Source: an uncultured Actinomycetes bacterium (lineage in GTDB: Bacteria; Actinomycetota; Actinomycetes; Mycobacteriales; Mycobacteriaceae). From it: a stretch of 37,976 bases of DNA. The stretch spans positions 1-37,976 of the forward strand of contig CAIRCP010000066.1 in assembly GCA_903877095.1 (NCBI GenBank), given 5' to 3'. Positions 20,192 to 29,789 of the stretch are shown here, piece after piece. The notes beneath the pieces were generated by a model. That model saw only the letters and a list, made by a program, of their open reading frames with translations. It was not told where the DNA came from and did no database searches. Positions within the stretch are counted from its first letter, which is position 1; the number at the start of each line of letters is the position of its first letter. A program made the translations under genes and the position numbers.

Positions 20192-21328
20192 ATGCCTGTC
20201 GACAGTGCCCGCGACGACGACGCTGTCGATCCACTCGTGCGCAAGACGGCGGCCTGGGCCTGGCGGCTGCTGGTCATCCTGGCCGCGATCGGCGCTCTGC
20301 TGTTCCTCGCCGAACGGCTCAAGGTGATCGTGGTGCCGGTCGCGCTGGCCGTGATCGGGACCGCGCTGATGCTGCCGGCGGTGGACTGGCTGGACCGCCG
20401 CGGCGCACCCCGCGGCGGCGCCGTGGCCATGGTGCTGCTGACCGGCTTCGCGCTGTTCGGCGGAATCATGACTTTCGTTGTCAGCCAATTTGTTTCGGGT
20501 CTGCCGAGTCTCACCGAACAGGTCACCCGCAGTATCGACAATGCCACCCAGTGGCTGATCGAGGGCCCGGCCCACCTGAGTCGCGAGCAGATCGACAAGG
20601 CCGGAGACGCGGCCGTCAACGCCCTGCGGAACAACCAGGAAAAGCTCACCAGTGGTGCGCTGTCCACGGCAACGACGCTCACCGAGATCGTCACCGGCGC
20701 CTTCCTCACGTTGTTCACGCTGATCTTCCTGCTGTACGGCGGGCGGAACATCTTCGCCTTCCTAACCCAGATCGTGCCGTCGCACACCCGGCAGCGGGTG
20801 CGCGACGCCGGCCGGGCCGGCTTCCGTTCGCTCATCGGTTACGTACGCGCCACCTTCCTGGTGGCACTGGTGGACGCGGTCGGTATCGGCACCGGTCTGG
20901 TCATCATGGGAATTCCCCTCGCTCTGCCCTTGGCGTCGCTGGTCTTCCTCGGTGCGTTCGTGCCGCTGGTGGGGGCTTTCGTGAGCGGCTTTCTGGCCGT
21001 GGTGGTGGCCTTGCTGACCAAGGGCTTCGTTTACGCGCTCATCACCGTCGGTCTGATCGTGGCGGTTCAGCAACTTGAGGCCCACGTGCTCCAGCCGTTG
21101 CTGATGGGCCGGGCGGTGTCGATCCATCCCCTGGCCATCGTGCTGGCCATCGCCACCGGCGGCGTGCTGGCCGGCATCGTCGGCGCACTGCTGGCGGTAC
21201 CGGTGCTGGCGTTCCTGAATAGCGCAATCCGGGTGCTCGCAGCCCCTGACCCGGAGGTGGAGGAGGCGGCGTTGGAATCCGGCGGCGACAACGCGATCGT
21301 CGAGGCACGGCCCGATACGCTGCCGTGA
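20192..21328 (+). CDS. AI-2E family (PF01594) membrane protein (Rv0205 type)
   Basis: A 378-residue inner-membrane protein of the PerM/AI-2E exporter family. It shows the typical order: two N-terminal helices (about 23-60), a third at about 75-100, a long amphipathic outer segment (about 105-165) and five to six C-terminal helices including [21 protein letters not shown] and [17 protein letters not shown]. Substrates of actinobacterial members are unknown. It matches Rv0205 (367 residues) between the hemophore region and mmpL3. The ATG at 20192 follows a TAGGCT -10 element by seven bases and lacks a ribosome site, so it may be leaderless. It converges on mmpL3, with 19 bases between the stops. 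Confidence 0.87.
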   Translation: MPVDSARDDDAVDPLVRKTAAWAWRLLVILAAIGALLFLAERLKVIVVPVALAVIGTALMLPAVDWLDRRGAPRGGAVAMVLLTGFALFGGIMTFVVSQFVSGLPSLTEQVTRSIDNATQWLIEGPAHLSREQIDKAGDAAVNALRNNQEKLTSGALSTATTLTEIVTGAFLTLFTLIFLLYGGRNIFAFLTQIVPSHTRQRVRDAGRAGFRSLIGYVRATFLVALVDAVGIGTGLVIMGIPLALPLASLVFLGAFVPLVGAFVSGFLAVVVALLTKGFVYALITVGLIVAVQQLEAHVLQPLLMGRAVSIHPLAIVLAIATGGVLAGIVGALLAVPVLAFLNSAIRVLAAPDPEVEEAALESGGDNAIVEARPDTLP

Positions 21329-21347
21329 TCCTCATCGCGGCTCCTGA

Positions 21348-24095
21348 CTAAAGTCGGCCCTCACGGCGCAGCAGGTCGGCTGCGCTGACCCCGCCGCCGC
21401 CGGTCTTGCCGCGGGCGTTGAGGTTCTCGGTGGCCACCTCGGTGTCGACGTTGTCCGGCCGGCTCACCGGGATCGCGCGGGTCTGCTCGGCGGAGATGCG
21501 CTCGCTCACGATGGCTTCGGTTGCGTTCGGGTTGCCAATCGGGATGGCCGTCGTCTCGTCCTCACCCTGGTCCGCCGCAGCCGCCCGATTCCCGGTCTTG
21601 CGACGCAGTTCACCGAGCCACGAGCCGATGTCGCGTTCGTCACGCCGCACCGCGAACCGGGTGGTCGGCGCTTCGGCGGCCGGCGCACTCACCGGTGCGG
21701 TGGGCGCGACGGCCGGTTCGGCGACCGGTATCCGTGGGGTGCTGACGTAGCCGGGGGCCGCGACGACCGGGGCGGCACCGACGGCGGCGCCGACGAGCAC
21801 GTCCTCGGGCTGGGTCAATCCCGGCCGCTTGCGCTCGTCGGGCAGGGTCGTCTCGCCCAGGCCGATCTTGTGTTGCAAGCGCTTCATCCACTTCGGCGCC
21901 CACCAGCAGTCGTCGCCGAGCAGTTTCATGATGGCCGGCACCAGGAACATCCGGACGATGGTGGCGTCGAGCAGCAGTGCGATCAGCAGACCGAAGGCCA
22001 GGTACTTCATCATCACCAGGTCGGAGAACACGAACGCTCCGGCCACCACCGCCAGCACCAGGGCGGCGGCGGTGATCAGCCGGCCGGTGGTGGCGGTGCC
22101 GATGCGGATGGACTCGGTGGTCGAAAAGCCCTGCTCGCGAGCCTCGACCATGCGGGAGACCAGGAACACCTCGTAGTCGGTGGACAGGCCGTAGATCACC
22201 GCGATGATCAGGCCGATCATCGGCGCCATCAGCGGTTGCGGCGTGTAGTTCATCAGTCCCGAACCGTGGCCTTCGACGAACATCCAGGTGAGCACGCCCA
22301 TCGTCGACCCGAGCGTCAGCGCGCTCATCAGGGCGGCCTTGATGGGCAGCACCAGCGAACCGAAGGCCAGGAACATCAGGATCGTCGTCGTGGTGATCAG
22401 CAGCAGCACCATCAGTGGCAGCCGGGAGAACAGACTGTGGATACTGTCCTGCTCCAGCGCCGGCGTGCCGCCGACATAAAGCGACTCACCCTTGGGCGGG
22501 ACGATGGCGCGCAGTTCGTTGATCTTCTTGGCGGCGTCGTTGCGGACGACCAGACCGTTCTGGATCACCCGGACCGACGGGTCCTTGGTGGCGCCGTCGA
22601 GGTACGGGCGTTCCTTCCACATCGCGTCGGGGTTGTTGTCGGGGTCGGTGAACCCGTTGATCGCCATCGCCTTGTTGCGGATCTCGGAGACCTGCTGGTC
22701 GGTGACCGGCTTGCCGTCGTCGTTCGTGATGACCAGGGTGATCGGCTCGGTGCGGAAGCCGGGGAAGGTCTTGTCGAACTCCTCCTGCGCCAACCGGACC
22801 GAGTTGTTCGGCGGCAGGTACTTCTCGCTGATTCCGCCGAGCGAGAGCTTTCCGAGCGGGATGATCATCGCGATCATCAGCAGAACGATGGGCACGGCGA
22901 ACAGGAGTGGGCGCTTCATCACCCGGTTGACCAGCTTGCCCCAGAAGCCGTTCTCGACCTCGTCGCGGGTCTTGGTCTTCTGGGTCTTCTCGGCGAACCA
23001 CTCGATGATTCGCCGCGAGAAGGACCAGTTGCGCAGGAACGGCACCCGCAGCAGGGTGTTGACGCCCAGGGCGTCCACATTGGGTCCCAGGATGGCCAGG
23101 ATCGCGGCCAGCACCGTGATCGACAGGATCGCCGCCAGCATCACCGAGGCGATGATCGCGTAGGTGATCGACTTCAGGAAGCCCTGCGGGAACAGCAGAA
23201 GCGGCAGCGACGAGGCCACGATGATGACGGCCGAGAAGATGACCGTGCGACCCGACGTCATCATGGTGCGCCGCACCGCGGACTCGGTGTCGTAGCCCTC
23301 GGCGATCTCCTCGCGGAAGCGGCTGACGATGAATAGGCCGTAATCGATCGCGATGCCCAAGCCGATCAGCGTCACCACCGGCTGGGCGAAGAAGTGCACG
23401 GGGGTGAACATCGAGATCAGCCGCATGATGCCCAGCGAGCCGGCGATCGCCAGGCCGCCGATGATGGCCGGGAGGCTGGCCGCGACCACGCCGCCGAAGA
23501 CGAAGAACAACAGCACCGCGACCAGCGGGATGGCGGCCACCTCGGCGCGCTTCTGGTCCTCGCCGATTGTTCCGGTGAGTTCATTGGCGAGCGGCTGCAG
23601 GCCGGCCTGCTTCACGTCGACGCCGTCGATGGTGAAGCTGTCCTTGACGACTTTGTAGTTGTTCAGGATGGTGTCGTCGTCGTCACCCTTGAGCTGGATC
23701 GACATGAAGGCGTGCTTCTTGTCGGCGTCGGCCATGTTGGCCAGCAACTCGGGGTTCTTGAAGTATCCGATGGCCCGCAGGATCTCGTCGGGGTGGTCCT
23801 TCTCGGCCTGGGCCAGGTTGTCCAGGATTTTCTTGGTGAAGGCGGGATCGTCGACGGTCTTGCCCTCAGGCGCGGTGTAAAGCGCCACGATGTGGCCGGA
23901 GGTGTCGCGGCCGTAGGCGGCGTCGGCGATCAGCGACGCCTTCACCGACTGGCTGCCCTCGTCGTAGAACCCGCTCTGGGTGACGTGCTTTCCCAGGTCA
24001 ATGCCGAAGATGCCGCCACCGATACACAACGCGACCATGAGACCGATAACGATGTATCGATACCGGTAGACGGTTCGACCCCACCAGGCGAACAC
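21348..24095 (-). CDS. mmpL3: trehalose monomycolate flippase MmpL3
   Basis: Essential RND transporter that moves trehalose monomycolate across the inner membrane for outer-membrane building. The 915-residue protein has two six-helix halves with the proton-relay pairs Asp251-Tyr252 (AIDYGLF) and Asp640-Tyr641 (STDYEVF), the same numbers as in M. tuberculosis MmpL3. The hydrophilic C-terminal tail (about 745-915), rich in Pro, Ala and charged residues, is typical and is dispensable in other species. GTG at 24095 is the start, with GAGGAG five bases upstream. Only 48 bases separate it from the NYN-domain gene upstream, which is preceded by trmB, so the three form one transcription unit. Confidence 0.97.
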   Translation of the reverse strand: MFAWWGRTVYRYRYIVIGLMVALCIGGGIFGIDLGKHVTQSGFYDEGSQSVKASLIADAAYGRDTSGHIVALYTAPEGKTVDDPAFTKKILDNLAQAEKDHPDEILRAIGYFKNPELLANMADADKKHAFMSIQLKGDDDDTILNNYKVVKDSFTIDGVDVKQAGLQPLANELTGTIGEDQKRAEVAAIPLVAVLLFFVFGGVVAASLPAIIGGLAIAGSLGIMRLISMFTPVHFFAQPVVTLIGLGIAIDYGLFIVSRFREEIAEGYDTESAVRRTMMTSGRTVIFSAVIIVASSLPLLLFPQGFLKSITYAIIASVMLAAILSITVLAAILAILGPNVDALGVNTLLRVPFLRNWSFSRRIIEWFAEKTQKTKTRDEVENGFWGKLVNRVMKRPLLFAVPIVLLMIAMIIPLGKLSLGGISEKYLPPNNSVRLAQEEFDKTFPGFRTEPITLVITNDDGKPVTDQQVSEIRNKAMAINGFTDPDNNPDAMWKERPYLDGATKDPSVRVIQNGLVVRNDAAKKINELRAIVPPKGESLYVGGTPALEQDSIHSLFSRLPLMVLLLITTTTILMFLAFGSLVLPIKAALMSALTLGSTMGVLTWMFVEGHGSGLMNYTPQPLMAPMIGLIIAVIYGLSTDYEVFLVSRMVEAREQGFSTTESIRIGTATTGRLITAAALVLAVVAGAFVFSDLVMMKYLAFGLLIALLLDATIVRMFLVPAIMKLLGDDCWWAPKWMKRLQHKIGLGETTLPDERKRPGLTQPEDVLVGAAVGAAPVVAAPGYVSTPRIPVAEPAVAPTAPVSAPAAEAPTTRFAVRRDERDIGSWLGELRRKTGNRAAAADQGEDETTAIPIGNPNATEAIVSERISAEQTRAIPVSRPDNVDTEVATENLNARGKTGGGGVSAADLLRREGRL

Positions 24096-24142
24096 TCGAT
24101 CTCCTCTACTACATAGGTATTACCGCGCCGACCGCAATGCTC

Positions 24143-24898
24143 TTACAACCGTGAGGTCAACAACGCAGACAGCGGCCGGAAGGGCTGCAGCCACGCTCCG
24201 TGTTCTGGAAGCGAATCCAAGCCGATGCGGGGCAGCGGCTCGCGGAAAACGCCAGGAATGTCCTCCAAGTCGACGAATTCCAAGGTATCCGACGCTAACG
24301 CCCAGCTGGCATGTTCGCGAAATCCGAGCACCCACACCGGGATGCCGGACCGTGCGATTTCCTCCAATGGCAACCGGAAGGCCTGTCCGTCGGCGGAGGC
24401 CACCAGCACCCCGGCCAGTCCTTCGCGATGCCGGATGGCGATGTGGGCCAGCATGTCGCTGTCCACGTCGCTGTCCTCCTCGCTCTTCGGTTTGGCGAAG
24501 ACCGCGAAGCCCACATTGCGCAACGCCTCCACCCAGGGGCGGACGACGTCGGCGCTGCCCGGGGCGATGTTGGTGAACACCGTCGCCTCGGGTTCCAGCG
24601 ACACCTCCTGCTCGCCGACGGCCAACTCGGCGGTGCGGGTCAGCAGCCAGCGGCCAAGAGCGTCGAAGCGAGGCCGGTGTGCCGCGGTCGGCCGGCCCCC
24701 GAGAATGGCGCCCAGCCCCATGTCGAGGTTGGGTGCATCCCACACCAGCAGCACCCGCTTGACGGCCGGGTGCACCTGGGCGCCCGGTTCTGCCTGGGAT
24801 CCCGCCGTGGCCGGGGCCGGGGCCTGTTCGGCCGGGGCCGGGGCCGGGACCTGCTCGGCCGGGACCGGGGCCGGTGTGGTCTGGTCGATCACGGTCAT
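24143..24898 (-). CDS. NYN-domain protein (Rv0207c type)
   Basis: A 251-residue cytoplasmic protein. An N-terminal linker rich in Pro and Ala (AEQ-PAPAP repeats, residues about 8-45) is followed by a PIN-like NYN domain. Acidic residues lie at the expected places: VWDAPNLDMGL (first Asp), SEEDSDVDSDMLAH (central acidic cluster) and VASADGQAF (third Asp). NYN domains are usually metal-dependent ribonucleases, so this may process RNA. The ATG at 24898 overlaps the TGA of trmB (ATGA). Its steady place beside mmpL3 across mycobacteria, as in Rv0207c, points to co-regulation rather than a shown functional link. Confidence 0.83.
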   Translation of the reverse strand: MTVIDQTTPAPVPAEQVPAPAPAEQAPAPATAGSQAEPGAQVHPAVKRVLLVWDAPNLDMGLGAILGGRPTAAHRPRFDALGRWLLTRTAELAVGEQEVSLEPEATVFTNIAPGSADVVRPWVEALRNVGFAVFAKPKSEEDSDVDSDMLAHIAIRHREGLAGVLVASADGQAFRLPLEEIARSGIPVWVLGFREHASWALASDTLEFVDLEDIPGVFREPLPRIGLDSLPEHGAWLQPFRPLSALLTSRL

Positions 24899-25683
24899 GG
24901 TCGTCTCACCCAGATCAGCTCGGTGACGGCGCTTCCCGCGGCACGGGCCTTGGTTTCGTATTTCGTGGCCGGCCGCTGCACCGAAATGGGCAGCCCGCCG
25001 GAGACGGGAGGTGTCCCGAGCTCCCCGGGCTGCGCGCGCCGCAGCCGTGGCTCGCCGTCCCCGGCCTCGGCGATCTGCTCGGCGTAACCGGGATGGTCGG
25101 TCGCGGCGTGCAGTACCCCGCCGGGCCGCAGCCGGTCGGCGATCAGCGCCAGCGTGGACGGCTGTAACAACCGCCGCTTGTGGTGTCTGGACTTGGGCCA
25201 CGGATCGGGGAAGAACACCCGCACGCCGGTCAGCGATTCCGGGCCGAAGAGATGTTCCAGGACGTCGACGCCGTCGCCACGCACCAGGCGGATGTTGGCG
25301 ACGCCGGTGCGGTCGATCCCGTTCAGCAACTGCGCCAGCCCGCGCCGGTAGACCTCGACCGCGACGACGTCGATGTCCGGTTCGGCCTGCGCCATCGCCA
25401 GCGTCGAGGTGCCCGTGCCGCAGCCGATCTCGCACACCAGCCCGTGCGGTGCCCGGCGTCCGAACCACGCCGGGGCGTCGATGCGCTCGACGGGCTCGCC
25501 GTCGGCGGGCAGCGCCTGGCGGCCCAGTTGTGGCCAGAGCCGCTCCCACACCTGCTGGTAGGCCTCGCTCAGCGAGGAGCGCCGCGAACGGAAACTGGTC
25601 ACCCGGCGACCGCGGTGCGCAGCGGTGTCGGGCGTGGCCGAACCAGCCTCGTGCTGCGCTTGCATTCGACCATGGTGAACCAT
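24895..25683 (-). CDS. trmB: tRNA (guanine-N7-)-methyltransferase
   Basis: Methylates G46 of tRNAs using S-adenosylmethionine. The 262-residue protein has the SAM-binding loop CEIGCGTGTSTLAMAQAEP, the TrmB signature FFPDPWPKSRHHKRRL and the C-terminal ATDHPGYAE and RPATKYETKA motifs. The start MVHHGRMQAQ at 25683 corresponds to that of M. tuberculosis Rv0208c (263 residues). No clear ribosome site precedes it; an in-frame ATG at 25665 is the alternative. It is the first gene of the trmB-NYN-mmpL3 unit and diverges from the GTPase-like gene at 25781. Confidence 0.95.
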   Translation of the reverse strand: MVHHGRMQAQHEAGSATPDTAAHRGRRVTSFRSRRSSLSEAYQQVWERLWPQLGRQALPADGEPVERIDAPAWFGRRAPHGLVCEIGCGTGTSTLAMAQAEPDIDVVAVEVYRRGLAQLLNGIDRTGVANIRLVRGDGVDVLEHLFGPESLTGVRVFFPDPWPKSRHHKRRLLQPSTLALIADRLRPGGVLHAATDHPGYAEQIAEAGDGEPRLRRAQPGELGTPPVSGGLPISVQRPATKYETKARAAGSAVTELIWVRRP

Positions 25684-25780
25684 CAACGGCCGGTCATCCG
25701 CATCGCCGACCAGATTGATACCCAACAGTTGCCTTGCCGGGTGACTCGCGGGGTAAGGGGGCCACTGCCACCATCGGCGC

Positions 25781-26617
25781 ATGGATGGACCCCTACGTGT
25801 GCGTGTGGTCGGGCGTCCCGGCGCCGGCCGCCGGACGGTGGCGCGGGCACTGCGCGGCGCCGGGATCGCGGTGACCGATCCCGGACAGGACGGCAACTCT
25901 CACGCTGATGTCGACGTGTACGTCTTCGTTGAGACCCTCAATGCCGACGACCGGGTTGATTTGGCGGCGTCGGTGCGGCCGACGGTCGCGGTGCTCAACA
26001 AGGCGGACCTTCTCGGGTTGCCCGGCGGCGTGCCGATGGCATCGCTGGCCGAGCGGTGCCGGGAACTGCGGCGGGAGGCCGGGGTGGCGGTACGTCCGCT
26101 GTCGGCGCTGCTCGCCGTCGCCGCGTCCGACCCTGAGGTTCTGAACGACGCGACCATGGGCGCGCTGCGGGCACTGGCGATCGGTGCCGGCCTTGACGAG
26201 GGGACCCGGCAGCGGCTGGCCGCCGGGCTGGACGTGTTCGGAGCCGCGCTGGCGGTGGCCGCGCTGCGCGGCGGGACCGAACCGGGGGCCATCGCGGAAC
26301 TGCTGTATTCACACAGCGGAATAGCCGACCTGCTCGGCGAGATCGGCCGGGCCGGGGCAGTGGTCCGCTATCGGCGCCTGTCGGGCGATGACGGGGTCGG
26401 GCCCGCCCGGATCGCGGCCGCCGGTGCCGTGCTCGACGCAGCGGGCGTGCCGCCGCCGACCGTGGCGCCGTCCGACCACGTGGGCCGGGCGATTCACTGG
26501 CAGCGGTATGCCCGCGGCCCGGTCAGCGCCCTGCACCGGGACTGCGCGTTGGACGCCGCGCGGGGCGCCCTGCGGCTGTGGGCGCAGGCCGGCGGCCGTC
26601 CTGCTGCACTGTCGTGA
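25781..26617 (+). CDS. degenerate GTPase-like protein (position of Rv0209)
   Basis: A 278-residue cytoplasmic protein with remnants of a small-GTPase fold. The P-loop reads GRPGAGRRT (11-19), with Arg in place of the invariant Lys. A clear NKAD (73-76) matches the G4 guanine-specificity motif. The DxxG motif is not evident. The rest (about 90-278) is Ala-rich and helical, ending in an Arg-rich segment. It starts a pair with the next gene, whose ATG lies two bases after this stop. M. tuberculosis has two larger hypothetical genes here (Rv0209, Rv0210), probably the counterparts. The function is unknown; the pair looks like a regulatory or membrane-remodelling GTPase system that may bind nucleotide weakly. 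Confidence 0.68.
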   Translation: MDGPLRVRVVGRPGAGRRTVARALRGAGIAVTDPGQDGNSHADVDVYVFVETLNADDRVDLAASVRPTVAVLNKADLLGLPGGVPMASLAERCRELRREAGVAVRPLSALLAVAASDPEVLNDATMGALRALAIGAGLDEGTRQRLAAGLDVFGAALAVAALRGGTEPGAIAELLYSHSGIADLLGEIGRAGAVVRYRRLSGDDGVGPARIAAAGAVLDAAGVPPPTVAPSDHVGRAIHWQRYARGPVSALHRDCALDAARGALRLWAQAGGRPAALS

Positions 26618-26619
26618 GC

Positions 26620-27729
26620 ATGTCTGGCGTCGACACCGTCCTGGTAATGGGCCCGCCGATGTCGGGCGCCAGCGCTGTGGCGGCAACGCTGCGGCGGCGG
26701 CTGACCGACTGCCGGATCGTGGACACCGCCGGGGGCGCCGGTCCGCCGGACGTGGTCGTGTTCGTGGTGTCCGCCGCAGCGCCGGTGGCCGGCTGTGATG
26801 CCGCCCTGCTGGACGTCGCTGCGGCGCAGACCGACACCGTCGTGGCCGCCGTGGCCAAGATCGACGTACACCGCATCTGGCGCAGGGTCCTGGAGAGCAA
26901 CCGGGCCGCGCTGGCCCGGCACGCGCCGCGCTACCGGGCGACACCGTGGGTCGGCGTCGCCGCCGATCCGCGGGTCGGCCCGATGGTGATCGACCCGCTC
27001 GTCGACGCGGTTCGCACGGCGTTGGGGGACCGCCGGCGCGCCGAACGGAACCGGCTGCGGGCCGCCGAACACGCCGCGGTCGTTCGTGCCCAGCGCGCCG
27101 CGCGACGGCAGGAACAGGCGGCCCAGCGCAACACGCTGCGGGCCCAGGTCCGCCAGACCCGGCTGGATCTTGCGGCCCAGGCCCGAGCCCGGGCGGTAAC
27201 GCTGCGAGCCGAATTGCAGCAGCAGGCCGCGGTGGCCTCACACCGCGAGATCGGCGGCTTCGACCAGCATGTCCGCAGCCGGGTCTCGCAGTGCGCCGAC
27301 GACTTCGACGACCTGCTCCGCGGCCGCTTCGCCGAACTGTGCCGGGGCCAGGGGTTGGCCGTCCCGGACGTCGCACTCATGCCGCCGGCGTGGGACGGCA
27401 TGCCGCCCCGGCACCGTCCTGCGACGGACAGCGTGACCGTCGTGTTTGCCACCACGTTCGGGTTGGGTGTCGCGCTGACGCTCGGCAGGCTCCTGCTCGA
27501 GATCGTCGGAAGTGCATCCCCATGGCCGCTGGCCGGTTGCGGCGCGGCGGGCGTGGCGCTGGCGGTGTGGATGGTGCGCACCCGCCGTCTGGCGACGGCC
27601 CGGTTGGTGTTGGACCGCTGGGTCGCGGAGGTGTCCGCGGGGCTGCGAAGCGCGCTGGAGGACCGCGTGCTGGTTGCGGAATCGTCGCTGCTGGCAGCCC
27701 TCGCAGAAGAGGGGCGAAGTCCCAATTAA
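26620..27729 (+). CDS. membrane-anchored GTPase-like protein with basic coiled coil (position of Rv0210)
   Basis: A 369-residue protein in three parts. The N-terminal P-loop-like domain (1-130) has GPPMSGAS (11-18) without the Lys, DTAGG (35-39) resembling G3, and AKID (79-82) resembling G4. A long basic helix rich in Arg, Ala and Gln (about 136-210) is probably a coiled coil. Two hydrophobic helices (about 272-296 and 302-320) anchor it to the membrane, and a short helical tail follows. This order of GTPase, stalk and membrane hairpin recalls bacterial dynamin-like proteins such as IniA, but similarity is only architectural. The start may instead be GTG at 26614, two codons upstream, which would overlap the previous stop. 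It is co-transcribed with the preceding gene. Confidence 0.68.
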   Translation: MSGVDTVLVMGPPMSGASAVAATLRRRLTDCRIVDTAGGAGPPDVVVFVVSAAAPVAGCDAALLDVAAAQTDTVVAAVAKIDVHRIWRRVLESNRAALARHAPRYRATPWVGVAADPRVGPMVIDPLVDAVRTALGDRRRAERNRLRAAEHAAVVRAQRAARRQEQAAQRNTLRAQVRQTRLDLAAQARARAVTLRAELQQQAAVASHREIGGFDQHVRSRVSQCADDFDDLLRGRFAELCRGQGLAVPDVALMPPAWDGMPPRHRPATDSVTVVFATTFGLGVALTLGRLLLEIVGSASPWPLAGCGAAGVALAVWMVRTRRLATARLVLDRWVAEVSAGLRSALEDRVLVAESSLLAALAEEGRSPN

Positions 27730-27833
27730 CAACGGGGGCTGGGCCCGCGTTAACCTTCAGTCAGGATGCCGACGTCCTTTTCGCGACTGGGCGGAAATGA
27801 CTGCTCCTGGCAACGACGCACGCGGGAGAAACG

Positions 27834-29660
27834 ATGACCTCAGCGACCATCCCCGGTCTCGACAACGCACCCACTGCACACGCTGGGCTGCTCGGCTGGG
27901 TCCGGGAGGTTGCCGAGCTGACCCAGCCCGATCGCGTGGTGTTCGCCGACGGCTCGGCCGAGGAATACGAGCGGCTCTGTCAGCAACTGGTCGATGCGGG
28001 TACCTTCCTCCGGCTCAGCGACTCCGAGGAACCGGCGTCGTACCTGGCCCGGTCCACCCCGTCCGACGTCGCCCGCGTCGAATCCCGCACCTACATCTGC
28101 TCCGAGCGCGAGGTCGACGCCGGACCCACCAACAACTGGATGGCGCCCGACGAGATGCGGGCCATCATGAGCGACCTCTACCGGGGCTGCATGCGCGGCC
28201 GCACGATGTATGTGGTGCCGTTCTGCATGGGTCCGCTCGGCGCGGAGGATCCCAAGCTGGGCGTCGAGATCACCGATTCGGAGTACGTGGTGGTGTCGAT
28301 GCGCACCATGACTCGAATGGGCAAGGCGGCCCTGGAAAAAATGGGCGACGACGGTTTCTTCGTCAAGGCGTTGCATTCGCTGGGCTCCCCGCTGGAACCG
28401 GGTCAGCCCGACGTCCCCTGGCCATGCAGCGAGACGAAGTACATCACCCACTTCCCGGAGACCCGTGAGATCTGGAGCTACGGGTCGGGGTACGGCGGAA
28501 ACGCCCTGCTGGGCAAGAAGTGCTACTCGCTGCGGATCGCCTCGGTGATGGCCCGCGACGAGGGCTGGCTGGCCGAGCACATGCTGATCCTCAAGCTCAT
28601 CTCCCCGGAGAACAAGGCGTATTACGTGGCGGCGGCGTTCCCGTCGGCCTGCGGCAAGACCAATCTCGCGATGATCCAGCCGACCATCGACGGCTGGCGC
28701 GCCGAGACCCTCGGTGACGACATCGCCTGGATGCGGTTCGGCAAGGACGGCCAGCTCTACGCGGTCAACCCAGAGTTCGGCTTCTTCGGCGTCGCGCCCG
28801 GCACCAATTGGAGTTCCAACCCGAATGCGATGAAGACGATCGCCGCCGGCAACACCGTCTTCACCAATGTCGCGCTGACTGATGACGGCGGCGTTTGGTG
28901 GGAGGGTCTGGAAGGCGAGCCGCAGCACCTCATCGACTGGTTGGGCCAGGGCTGGACACCGGACTCGGATACGCCTGCCGCGCACCCGAACTCGCGGTAC
29001 TGCACCCCGATGTCGCAGTGCCCGACGCTGGCGCCGGAGTGGGACGACCCGCAGGGCGTGCCGATCTCGGCGATCCTGTTCGGCGGCCGTCGCAAGACCA
29101 CGGTTCCGTTGGTGACGCAGGCGCGCGACTGGCAGCACGGAGTGTTCATCGGCGCGACGCTGGGCAGCGAGAAGACCGCCGCCGCCGAAGGCCAGGTCGG
29201 CACCATCCGTCGCGACCCGATGGCCATGCTGCCGTTCATGGGCTACAACGCCGGCGACTACCTCCAGCACTGGCTGGATCTGGGCAAGAACGCTGACGAG
29301 TCCAAGCTGCCGAAGGTCTTCTTCGTGAACTGGTTCCGGCGGGGCGGGGACGGTCGGTTCCTGTGGCCGGGCTTCGGTGAGAACAGCCGGGTGCTCAAGT
29401 GGATCATCGAGCGGGTCGAGGGCAAGGCCGTCGGCGTGTCCACCCCGATCGGTATCGTCCCCGGCGCCGACGGACTGGACGTCAGCGGCCTGGACGTCGA
29501 CGACTCCGACGTCGCTGAGGCGCTGGCGGTCAATCCCGAGGAATGGCGCGCGGAACTGCCGCAGATCGAGGAGTGGTTCGAGTTCCTCGGCGAGAAGCTT
29601 CCCACCGGCGTCCGCGACGAGTTCGAGGCGCTCAAGCAGCGGTTGGCCGACGCCAACTGA
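27834..29660 (+). CDS. pckG: phosphoenolpyruvate carboxykinase (GTP)
   Basis: Converts oxaloacetate and GTP to phosphoenolpyruvate and CO2, the entry to gluconeogenesis when mycobacteria grow on fatty acids. The 608-residue protein is the GTP-dependent type. It has the P-loop [12 protein letters not shown] with Cys273, Lys275 and Thr276, the metal site around GDDIAWM, and the guanine-contact stretch [20 protein letters not shown]. tuberculosis Rv0211 (pckA, 606 residues) lies at the same place. The ATG at 27834 follows GGGAGAAACG. A 104-base gap after the GTPase-like gene leaves room for its own promoter. The downstream nadR gene known from M. tuberculosis is absent here. Confidence 0.97.
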   Translation: MTSATIPGLDNAPTAHAGLLGWVREVAELTQPDRVVFADGSAEEYERLCQQLVDAGTFLRLSDSEEPASYLARSTPSDVARVESRTYICSEREVDAGPTNNWMAPDEMRAIMSDLYRGCMRGRTMYVVPFCMGPLGAEDPKLGVEITDSEYVVVSMRTMTRMGKAALEKMGDDGFFVKALHSLGSPLEPGQPDVPWPCSETKYITHFPETREIWSYGSGYGGNALLGKKCYSLRIASVMARDEGWLAEHMLILKLISPENKAYYVAAAFPSACGKTNLAMIQPTIDGWRAETLGDDIAWMRFGKDGQLYAVNPEFGFFGVAPGTNWSSNPNAMKTIAAGNTVFTNVALTDDGGVWWEGLEGEPQHLIDWLGQGWTPDSDTPAAHPNSRYCTPMSQCPTLAPEWDDPQGVPISAILFGGRRKTTVPLVTQARDWQHGVFIGATLGSEKTAAAEGQVGTIRRDPMAMLPFMGYNAGDYLQHWLDLGKNADESKLPKVFFVNWFRRGGDGRFLWPGFGENSRVLKWIIERVEGKAVGVSTPIGIVPGADGLDVSGLDVDDSDVAEALAVNPEEWRAELPQIEEWFEFLGEKLPTGVRDEFEALKQRLADAN

Positions 29661-29789
29661 CGCATCGGCGGCACGCACCGCGCTGACTGTTGAAGAACGC
29701 CATCGTCGCCACTACGGCGCGGTCAGGATCGTAACCGGGTACTACAGCCTTGCCGACGGCACCGCCGCGCTGTCGTAGAGTCCGCAGGC
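29661..29789. other. intergenic region before the acyl-CoA synthetase gene
   Basis: This 129-base gap holds no gene. It contains the imperfect palindrome GTAACCGGGTAC and, near its right end, TAGAGT (29776-29781), a TANNNT -10 element eight bases before the ATG at 29790. That fits a transcript with little or no leader. Confidence 0.35.

Noticed and set aside
24899..25549. upstream extension of the NYN-domain gene to 468 residues
   Set aside because: The extension lies in another frame across trmB, and the ATG at 24898 overlaps the trmB stop.
27840..29678. 612-codon antisense ORF opposite pckG
   Set aside because: It mirrors a clear pckG gene, and its low-complexity His/Arg/Gly composition is typical of high-GC antisense frames.
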